6,557 nt of DNA, taken from an uncultured Lachnospiraceae bacterium (GTDB lineage: Bacteria > Bacillota > Clostridia > Lachnospirales > Lachnospiraceae). Below are positions 1 to 4,426 of the stretch, piece after piece. The DNA lies in assembly GCA_947174615.1 (NCBI GenBank), contig CAMWJQ010000233.1:1-6557 (forward strand). The letters are read 5' to 3'. Position 1 is the first letter of the stretch. Each line of letters opens with the position of its first letter. The notes beneath the pieces were generated by a model. The model worked only from the letters and a program-made list of their open reading frames with translations, made no database searches and had not been told where the DNA came from. The position numbers and the translations under genes are program-made.

Positions 1-33
1 TCGTCGGCAGCGTCAGATGTGTATATTTGACAG
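1..33. other. Residual Illumina Nextera adapter (artefact)
   Basis: Bases 1-25 match the 5' part of the Nextera read-1 transposase adapter (beginning TCGTCGGCAGCGTCAG) exactly. Bases 29-33 (GACAG) match its end. Only bases 26-28 differ, being TTT where the adapter has AGA. Bases 12-33 correspond to the mosaic-end transposase site plus the preceding bases. This is library sequence left at a contig end, not biology. It marks position 1 as an assembly edge and shows that short-read tagmentation data were used. Nothing is encoded here. Confidence 0.95.
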
Positions 34-89
34 ATTTTTTACATTATAGCAAATTACACCCGCTTTTCCAACTATGATTATAGAAGTGC

Positions 90-128
90 AAAAGAAAAAC
101 TGCCGCCTGTGCGACAGTTTTTCTTTTT
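90..128 (-). terminator. Intrinsic terminator of flagellin copy 1
   Basis: An inverted repeat pairs 90-106 with 111-127 around a 4-nt loop. The core on the minus-strand RNA is CUGUCGC/GCGGCAG with one G-U pair, extended by A/U pairs. On the minus strand the stem runs into a U-rich tail. It lies about 85 nt past the flagellin stop codon. The A- and T-rich arms would let it act in both directions. The same hairpin core and the following 41 nt (124-164) recur after the second flagellin at 2262-2302. Confidence 0.88.
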
Positions 129-213
129 ATGTGAAATGATAAGTACCATATTCAAACATAAAATATTATTTCTACTTCATGATAAGATCATTTCATGCGG
201 TGAACTGTTTATA

Positions 214-1596
214 TTAGCCTAAGAGGCTGAGTACACCCTGGTTTGCCTGATTGGACTGTGCCAGCATAGACTGACCTGCCTGTGCAAGTACGTTGTTATT
301 CGAGTACTTCACCATCTCGGTCGCCATATCGGTATCTCGAATCTGGCTTTCTGCGGCTGTGGTGTTCTCTACAACGTTATCCAAGTTGTTGATCGTGTGC
401 TCTAATCTGTTCTGTACGGCTCCGAGTAACGAACGCTGTGCCGAAATCTTTGCCACGGCATCCGCAATCGAATCAATCGCATAGGTCGCTGCCGCTCCTG
501 TCGGGTCCTTCACATTCAGTCCCTGGATTCCCAGTCCCTTGGTGTCGAGCGCCCCGATCTTCACGGCGATCTTGTTGTTCATGTCAGCGTCTGCACCTAC
601 ATGGAGACTGAAATCAATGTCCTCACGAACCTCAACACTTCCCTTGTCGATACTAAATACCCATTTCCCTGCAAAACTCGGTTTATTCAAAGTCTTGCCA
701 TCCACTCCGGCATTGACAGATGCCTGTGTAGATCCATCTGCACCGATGCTGCTTGCCAGTCCCAATTCTTTCTGAATCAGCTTGTATGCGCCGATGGAAC
801 TTACGACTGTTCTGTCGTCTGTGATTCCTGCACCATAGTAGGTCTTTCCGTTAACAGACATAATGCTCAGGCTTGAAGTATTGAGCTTAGCCTTCAAATC
901 ATCCTTTGTCAATTCGAATTTATCAGCATTGGATACTGTTGCTGTACAGGTGTACATGATTCCGTCAATTGTTACCTGCTGACCTACCTTTACAGATGCT
1001 GTTATAATTCCCTCCTGGTCTGCTTTGGTTCCGCTGATATGATACTCTCTGCCTGCGATCATAATGGTATCGCCGAACTTTAACTGATCCATTGAAAATG
1101 TTGCGTTCGTAGCGCCCTGTGTCAAAGTTCCTTCTATACCTGCGTCATGTGCTGCAAGATATCTTGTCACCTTGTCTGCATCGCCCTTCAATGTATACAG
1201 TTCATTGAACTTGGTCGTCTCTGCGACACGGTCGATTTCTGTGAGGAGCTGGTCTACCTCGTCCTGAATTGTCTGACGGTCTGATATCGAGTTTGTGCCG
1301 TTGGCTGCCTTTACTGCCAGCTCGTTCATTCTCTGCAGCATATCGTGCACTTCTGTCAATGCACCTTCTGCGGTCTGCACTGCACTGATACCATCCTCTG
1401 CATTCAAAGACGCCTGGGAAAGCCCTCTGATCTGTTTTCTCATTTTCTCGGAAATTGAAAGACCCGCTGCATCATCTGCTGCTCTGTTTACTTTGTAGCC
1501 TGATGATAACTTCTCTGTCGATTTGTTTAAAGATCCCTGTGTGATGCCTAACATTCTGTTAGAATTCATTGCTCTAAGATTGTGCTGCACTACCAT
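214..1596 (-). CDS. fliC: Flagellin, filament subunit (copy 1)
   Basis: This gene encodes a 460-residue flagellin, which is exported by the flagellar type III apparatus and polymerises into the filament. The N-terminal D0/D1 domain covers about residues 1-140 (MVVQHNLRAMNSNR, then LSSGYKVNRAADDAAGLSIS at 30-49). The C-terminal D1/D0 domain covers about 375-460 (RDTDMATEMVKYS, ending GVLSLLG). Both ends are conserved coiled-coil regions. Residues 140-375 form the variable, surface-exposed middle. The segment LQRMNELAV (87-95) matches the TLR5-recognised D1 region of other flagellins. There is no signal peptide, as expected. A single cysteine occurs at residue 217, which is unusual in flagellins. 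The start at 1596 was chosen because AAGGAGG lies 8 nt upstream; the frame stays open to a TTG at 1650, but that lies in a leader hairpin and would add a non-flagellin extension. The protein is identical to that encoded at 2366-3748. Family assignment is secure; the symbol is generic. Confidence 0.97.
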   Translation of the reverse strand: MVVQHNLRAMNSNRMLGITQGSLNKSTEKLSSGYKVNRAADDAAGLSISEKMRKQIRGLSQASLNAEDGISAVQTAEGALTEVHDMLQRMNELAVKAANGTNSISDRQTIQDEVDQLLTEIDRVAETTKFNELYTLKGDADKVTRYLAAHDAGIEGTLTQGATNATFSMDQLKFGDTIMIAGREYHISGTKADQEGIITASVKVGQQVTIDGIMYTCTATVSNADKFELTKDDLKAKLNTSSLSIMSVNGKTYYGAGITDDRTVVSSIGAYKLIQKELGLASSIGADGSTQASVNAGVDGKTLNKPSFAGKWVFSIDKGSVEVREDIDFSLHVGADADMNNKIAVKIGALDTKGLGIQGLNVKDPTGAAATYAIDSIADAVAKISAQRSLLGAVQNRLEHTINNLDNVVENTTAAESQIRDTDMATEMVKYSNNNVLAQAGQSMLAQSNQANQGVLSLLG

Positions 1597-1604
1597 AATA
1601 AATA

Positions 1605-1611
1605 CCTCCTT
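1605..1611 (-). promoter_or_regulatory. Ribosome binding site, flagellin copy 1
   Basis: The minus strand reads AAGGAGG, a perfect Shine-Dalgarno sequence, 8 nt before the ATG at 1596. It fixes the start at MVVQHN. In Bacillus, CsrA represses flagellin translation by binding GGA motifs at and upstream of this site; a GGA is present here, but such regulation in this organism is only an inference. Confidence 0.9.
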
Positions 1612-1627
1612 GTTTTTACCTGGTATG

Positions 1628-1654
1628 AGATTTGCCAAAGCAACTGGCAAATCT
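1628..1654 (-). promoter_or_regulatory. Leader hairpin upstream of flagellin copy 1
   Basis: A perfect 10-bp inverted repeat pairs AGATTTGCCA (1628-1637) with TGGCAAATCT (1645-1654) around a 7-nt loop. It lies in the 5' leader about 17 nt upstream of the Shine-Dalgarno sequence. It has no U-tract, so it is not a terminator. It could affect mRNA stability, ribosome access or protein binding. The loop lacks GGA, so it is not a textbook CsrA hairpin. The function is inferred; the structure itself is plain. Confidence 0.65.
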
Positions 1655-1813
1655 TATCTCGGACAATTCCTTTTGCCCGGGCGATCTCTGTATCACCTGT
1701 TACTTTGTTTCTGTTTTGCAGTTATCCTGACCATTTCACCTTTCAGGAAAACTGACTCTTGTACTTACCATATTTAGTTGTATTTATAAGCGTTTTGTTT
1801 GCTTACACTTTAT

Positions 1814-1841
1814 ATATCGGTATATATTCAAAATACTTTAG
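1814..1841 (-). promoter_or_regulatory. Sigma-28 (FliA/SigD) promoter, flagellin copy 1
   Basis: The minus strand reads CTAAAGT (1835-1841), then CCGATAT (1814-1820), with 16 nt between TAAA and CCGATAT. This fits the known flagellar sigma-28 consensus closely. Transcription should begin near 1806, giving a leader of about 210 nt. The gene is therefore expected to be a late flagellar gene, expressed after hook completion when the anti-sigma factor FlgM is exported. Confidence 0.9.
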
Positions 1842-1970
1842 CCCGTTTTGTATATTTTTTGAAAAAATTTGAAATTCATGAAAATCCGATTTTTTACAAC
1901 ATTTTTATGAATTGTGTCTCTTATTCATACATTTTATTTTTGAAATCTAATTCCTTAACACCCACTGTAT
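1842..1970. other. AT-rich non-coding spacer upstream of promoter
   Basis: Very AT-rich sequence with A and T runs beginning about 10-15 bp upstream of the -35 element (for example TTTTTTGAAAAAATTTG at 1855-1871). Its position suits an UP-element-like contact for the RNA polymerase alpha subunit, but that is inference. I see no gene in it. The equivalent region upstream of the second flagellin is similarly AT-rich but diverged in sequence. Confidence 0.45.
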
Positions 1971-2133
1971 TAGTACAGCATTGCGCAAATAACAGTGAAT
2001 ACAGCACCTGCTATCTGCACCAGTCCTGCGTTGTCGTCAGTCAACAATGCCACCGCATTGCCTCCTTCCTCCGCCTTGTCCTGTCACAAATATCAAGCAC
2101 TGTTTTTACTGTTATTTAGGCAATGATGTACTA
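1971..2133. repeat. MITE-like element with 26-bp terminal inverted repeats
   Basis: The left end (1971-1996) and right end (2108-2133) are inverted copies over 26 bp with 3 mismatches. The arms begin TAGTACA and end AAATAACAGT. The interior of about 111 bp has no convincing ORF. Short terminal repeats, small size and intergenic position fit a non-autonomous mobile element. A clear target-site duplication is not visible. Its right end overlaps the CTAG that begins another repeat at 2131, so one element may have inserted at the end of the other. Parts of the interior (about 2010-2095) resemble 4221-4310 loosely. Confidence 0.6.
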
Positions 2134-2213
2134 GAGCGTGTTTGAAAAATCATTCCCACCATATATATAACGACGCTCCAGCTCATGGGCTTTCACCTCT
2201 TAGAAACGTGCAC
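2131..2213. repeat. Solo end of a GAGYGTGTTTGAAA repeat element
   Basis: After CTA, the bases GAGCGTGTTTGAAAAATC (2133-2150) open a segment that aligns with the left end of the element at 4150. The shared pieces are the terminal motif, ATCATTCC, an ACC, ATAACGACGC and TTCACC, with a diverged stretch between them. No matching inverted end is found before the next gene, so this is probably a truncated copy. The outer limit near 2213 is approximate. Confidence 0.5.
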
Positions 2214-2228
2214 CGCAAGGCGCACCAT

Positions 2229-2266
2229 AAAAAAAACTGCCGCCTGCGCGACAGTTTTTCTTTTTT
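2229..2266 (-). terminator. Intrinsic terminator of flagellin copy 2
   Basis: A 12-bp stem pairs AAAAACTGCCGC (2232-2243) with GCGACAGTTTTT (2248-2259), including one mismatch that is a G-U pair in RNA, around a 4-nt loop. On the minus strand it is followed by a run of U residues; on the plus strand the T run to 2266 follows, so it could be bidirectional. It lies about 100 nt past the flagellin stop and matches the copy 1 terminator apart from small changes. Confidence 0.9.
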
Positions 2267-2337
2267 ATGTGAAATGATAAGTACCATATTCAAACATAAA
2301 ATCATTTTTCTAAATAATAATTCTTCTTACATTATAG

Positions 2338-2357
2338 GATCGTTTCATACAACGATC
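2338..2357 (-). other. 3'-UTR hairpin just after flagellin copy 2
   Basis: A perfect 7-bp stem pairs GATCGTT (2338-2344) with AACGATC (2351-2357) around a 6-nt loop, 8 nt after the stop codon. No U-run follows, so it is not an independent terminator. The equivalent place after copy 1 (about 186-205) has related sequence but lacks the perfect stem. It may be incidental or affect mRNA stability. Confidence 0.4.
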
Positions 2358-2365
2358 TGCTCATA

Positions 2366-3748
2366 TTAGCCTAAGAGACTGAGTACACCCTGGTTTGCCT
2401 GATTGGACTGTGCCAGCATAGACTGACCTGCCTGTGCAAGTACGTTGTTATTCGAGTACTTCACCATCTCGGTCGCCATATCGGTATCTCGAATCTGGCT
2501 TTCTGCGGCTGTGGTGTTCTCTACAACGTTATCCAAGTTGTTGATCGTGTGCTCTAATCTGTTCTGTACGGCTCCGAGTAACGAACGCTGTGCCGAAATC
2601 TTTGCCACGGCATCCGCAATCGAATCAATCGCATAGGTCGCTGCCGCTCCTGTCGGGTCCTTCACATTCAGTCCCTGGATTCCCAGTCCCTTGGTGTCGA
2701 GCGCCCCGATCTTCACGGCGATCTTGTTGTTCATGTCAGCGTCTGCACCTACATGGAGACTGAAATCAATGTCCTCACGAACCTCAACACTTCCCTTGTC
2801 GATACTAAATACCCATTTCCCTGCAAAACTCGGTTTATTCAAAGTCTTGCCATCCACTCCGGCATTGACAGATGCCTGTGTAGATCCATCTGCACCGATG
2901 CTGCTTGCCAGTCCCAATTCTTTCTGAATCAGCTTGTATGCGCCGATGGAACTTACGACTGTTCTGTCGTCTGTGATTCCTGCACCATAGTAGGTCTTTC
3001 CGTTAACAGACATAATGCTCAGGCTTGAAGTATTGAGCTTAGCCTTCAAATCATCCTTTGTCAATTCGAATTTATCAGCATTGGATACTGTTGCTGTACA
3101 GGTGTACATGATTCCGTCAATTGTTACCTGCTGACCTACCTTTACAGATGCTGTTATAATTCCCTCCTGGTCTGCTTTGGTTCCGCTGATATGATACTCT
3201 CTGCCTGCGATCATAATGGTATCGCCGAACTTTAACTGATCCATTGAAAATGTTGCGTTCGTAGCGCCCTGTGTCAAAGTTCCTTCTATACCTGCGTCAT
3301 GTGCTGCAAGATATCTTGTCACCTTGTCTGCATCGCCCTTCAATGTATACAGTTCATTGAACTTGGTCGTCTCTGCGACACGGTCGATTTCTGTGAGGAG
3401 CTGGTCTACCTCGTCCTGAATTGTCTGACGGTCTGATATCGAGTTTGTGCCGTTGGCTGCCTTTACTGCCAGCTCGTTCATTCTCTGCAGCATATCGTGC
3501 ACTTCTGTCAATGCACCTTCTGCGGTCTGCACTGCACTGATACCATCCTCTGCATTCAAAGACGCCTGGGAAAGCCCTCTGATCTGTTTTCTCATTTTCT
3601 CGGAAATTGAAAGACCCGCTGCATCATCTGCTGCTCTGTTTACTTTGTAGCCTGATGATAACTTCTCTGTCGATTTGTTTAAAGATCCCTGTGTGATGCC
3701 TAACATTCTGTTAGAATTCATTGCTCTAAGATTGTGCTGCACTACCAT
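2366..3748 (-). CDS. fliC: Flagellin, filament subunit (copy 2)
   Basis: This gene encodes the same 460-residue flagellin as 214-1596, with conserved D0/D1 ends, a variable middle at about 140-375, Cys217 and the C-terminal LLG. The only coding difference I found is synonymous, at base 2378, four codons before the stop. It is a separate transcription unit with its own sigma-28 promoter upstream and terminator downstream, so both copies should add to the same filament subunit pool. The start at 3748 is set by AAGGAGG 8 nt upstream; an in-frame TTG at 3802 falls inside a leader hairpin and is rejected. The gene lies between flagellin copy 1 and the fucosyltransferase. That a 1.4-kb gene stays identical while its flanks differ points to recent sequence homogenisation, or to an assembler repeating one copy. 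Confidence 0.96.
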   Translation of the reverse strand: MVVQHNLRAMNSNRMLGITQGSLNKSTEKLSSGYKVNRAADDAAGLSISEKMRKQIRGLSQASLNAEDGISAVQTAEGALTEVHDMLQRMNELAVKAANGTNSISDRQTIQDEVDQLLTEIDRVAETTKFNELYTLKGDADKVTRYLAAHDAGIEGTLTQGATNATFSMDQLKFGDTIMIAGREYHISGTKADQEGIITASVKVGQQVTIDGIMYTCTATVSNADKFELTKDDLKAKLNTSSLSIMSVNGKTYYGAGITDDRTVVSSIGAYKLIQKELGLASSIGADGSTQASVNAGVDGKTLNKPSFAGKWVFSIDKGSVEVREDIDFSLHVGADADMNNKIAVKIGALDTKGLGIQGLNVKDPTGAAATYAIDSIADAVAKISAQRSLLGAVQNRLEHTINNLDNVVENTTAAESQIRDTDMATEMVKYSNNNVLAQAGQSMLAQSNQANQGVLSLLG

Positions 3749-3756
3749 AATAAATA

Positions 3757-3763
3757 CCTCCTT
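3757..3763 (-). promoter_or_regulatory. Ribosome binding site, flagellin copy 2
   Basis: A perfect AAGGAGG on the minus strand, 8 nt before the ATG at 3748. It lies within the identical tract, so translation initiation signals of the two copies are the same. Confidence 0.9.
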
Positions 3764-3779
3764 GTTTTTACCTGGTATG

Positions 3780-3806
3780 AGATTTGCCAAAGCAACTGGC
3801 AAATCT
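3780..3806 (-). promoter_or_regulatory. Leader hairpin upstream of flagellin copy 2
   Basis: The same perfect 10-bp stem and 7-nt loop as at 1628-1654, within the identical tract (arms 3780-3789 and 3797-3806). It sits about 17 nt upstream of the ribosome site. Any regulation through it should act on both complete flagellin mRNAs alike. Confidence 0.65.
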
Positions 3807-3966
3807 TATCTCGGACAATTCCTTTTGCCCGGGCGATCTCTGTATCACCTGTTACTTTGTTTCTGTTTTGCAGTTATCCTGACCATTTCACCTTTCAGGA
3901 AAACTGACTCTTGTACTTACCATATTTAGTTGTAGTTTGTAAGTGTTTTGCTTGCTTACATGTTAT

Positions 3967-3994
3967 ATATCGGAGCATATGAAAAATACTTTAG
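3967..3994 (-). promoter_or_regulatory. Sigma-28 (FliA/SigD) promoter, flagellin copy 2
   Basis: The minus strand reads CTAAAGT (3988-3994), then CCGATAT (3967-3973), with 16 nt between TAAA and CCGATAT. Both boxes are identical to those of copy 1, while the spacer between them has diverged (about half its bases differ). That pattern is what selection on a sigma-28 promoter would leave, and it supports the call. The predicted leader is about 210 nt. Confidence 0.9.
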
Positions 3995-4116
3995 TCTTTT
4001 TCTTGAATTTTTTAAAAAATTTTAAAAAACATGAATATTTCATTATCTAAAGCAATTACGCGAATTGTATTACTATTTGTCCCATTTCAGTCTTTTGGTT
4101 CAACACTTCATCCTTT
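3995..4116. other. AT-rich non-coding spacer upstream of promoter
   Basis: No gene is apparent. Close to the -35 box lies a 16-bp perfect palindrome of A and T runs (AATTTTTTAAAAAATT, 4006-4021), which suits an UP-element-like or intrinsically bent tract. The remainder is AT-rich and only faintly similar to the spacer at 1842-1970. Confidence 0.45.
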
Positions 4117-4140
4117 TAGCGCGTATTTGAAAAATGCTTT
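4117..4140. repeat. Degraded extra end of the GAGYGTGTTTGAAA repeat
   Basis: These 24 bases are an inverted copy of 4332-4355 with 2 mismatches, a better match than the end at 4149. They begin TAGCGCGTATTTGAAAAATG. The segment is directly followed by GCGGGCGC and then the TA that precedes the next end at 4151. It may be the true outer end of a 239-bp element (4117-4355), or a remnant of a second copy inserted side by side. Confidence 0.55.
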
Positions 4141-4149
4141 GCGGGCGCT

Positions 4150-4355
4150 AGAGTGTGTTTGAAATATCATTCCTACCGCCTGCATAACGACGCCGAAGCG
4201 TCGTATTCACCACTTTGCGTGATATTTGCACCAAATTCAGTCAACATAAAGCATTGCCTTTTATGCCTTTGACCCCTATGCCTCCTTCATTTGACACAAA
4301 TCTCCCTCAAACTGTGACGCACATCCGGCAGAAAGCATTTTTCAAACACGCTCTA
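4150..4355. repeat. MITE-like element with GAGYGTGTTTGAAA ends
   Basis: The left end GAGTGTGTTTGAAATAT (4151 onward) is inverted at the right end (through 4353), with 2 mismatches in the first 18 positions counting the TA. Both ends are bordered by TA within a CTAG context, as a TA or YTAR target duplication would give; IS5-family groups are known to use such targets. The interior of about 200 bp has no transposase. It includes a 7-bp hairpin with a CGAA loop (ACGACGC/GCGTCGT, 4187-4204). It lies between the fucosyltransferase terminator and the flagellin copy 2 promoter. Element type and IS relation are inference. Confidence 0.6.
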
Positions 4356-4400
4356 GGAGGATACAGGAAGGTGATCAACTGTGCCGCGCAGCAGAATAGC

Positions 4401-4426
4401 AGAAAACAGGGATTATACATCCCTGT
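4401..4426 (-). terminator. Terminator overlapping the fucosyltransferase stop codon
   Basis: A perfect 8-bp stem pairs ACAGGGAT (4406-4413) with ATCCCTGT (4419-4426) around a 5-nt loop. On the minus strand it is followed by UUUUCU. The stop codon UAA lies across the loop and the first base of the 3' arm, so a terminating ribosome would cover the hairpin. The U-tract is short, so efficiency is uncertain. Confidence 0.65.

Larger units (their letters stand above)
227..1782. repeat. Long identical repeat, unit A
   Basis: This stretch of about 1556 bp reappears at 2379-3934 at a constant offset of 2152, and I found no mismatch by eye. It covers all but the last few codons of the flagellin plus most of the leader. 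On the left the first difference is g226 versus a2378, a synonymous change in a serine codon. On the right identity stops at 1782, about 30 bp short of the sigma-28 -10 element. The flanks beyond remain recognisably related but diverged, so the identity is confined to this block. Confidence 0.9.
2379..3934. repeat. Long identical repeat, unit B
   Basis: This is the partner of 227-1782, in direct orientation at offset 2152. Identity ends on the right at 3934, where copy B has an extra base (TAGTTGTAG against TAGTTGTAT), and similarity then becomes patchy through the promoter. The two units are separated by about 600 bp of non-identical sequence. A direct repeat of this size is a substrate for recombination that would delete or amplify one flagellin plus the spacer. 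Confidence 0.9.

Noticed and set aside
34..89. A possible feature between the adapter and the first terminator
   Set aside because: I see only AT-rich sequence with no gene, promoter or repeat that I can support.
293..876. Plus-strand open frames across the flagellin genes (also the same positions at +2152, and at 5505-5741 and 6258-6464)
   Set aside because: They lie antisense to clear flagellin codons, have no ribosome sites or recognisable domains, and are duplicated only because the flagellin is.
1597..1650. In-frame upstream extension of flagellin copy 1 (and 3749-3802 for copy 2), starting at a TTG and adding 18 residues
   Set aside because: The TTG lies in a hairpin arm, there is no ribosome site before it, and the extension is unlike any flagellin N-terminus. 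The ATG at 1596 (3748) has a perfect AAGGAGG.
1799..2119. A 106-codon plus-strand frame in the first intergenic gap
   Set aside because: It runs across the sigma-28 promoter and an inverted-repeat element, has low-complexity AT-driven composition, and has no convincing ribosome site.
1971..4356. CRISPR array from the repeated motifs between genes
   Set aside because: The repeats are few, partly inverted and irregularly spaced, with no regular spacers and no cas genes.
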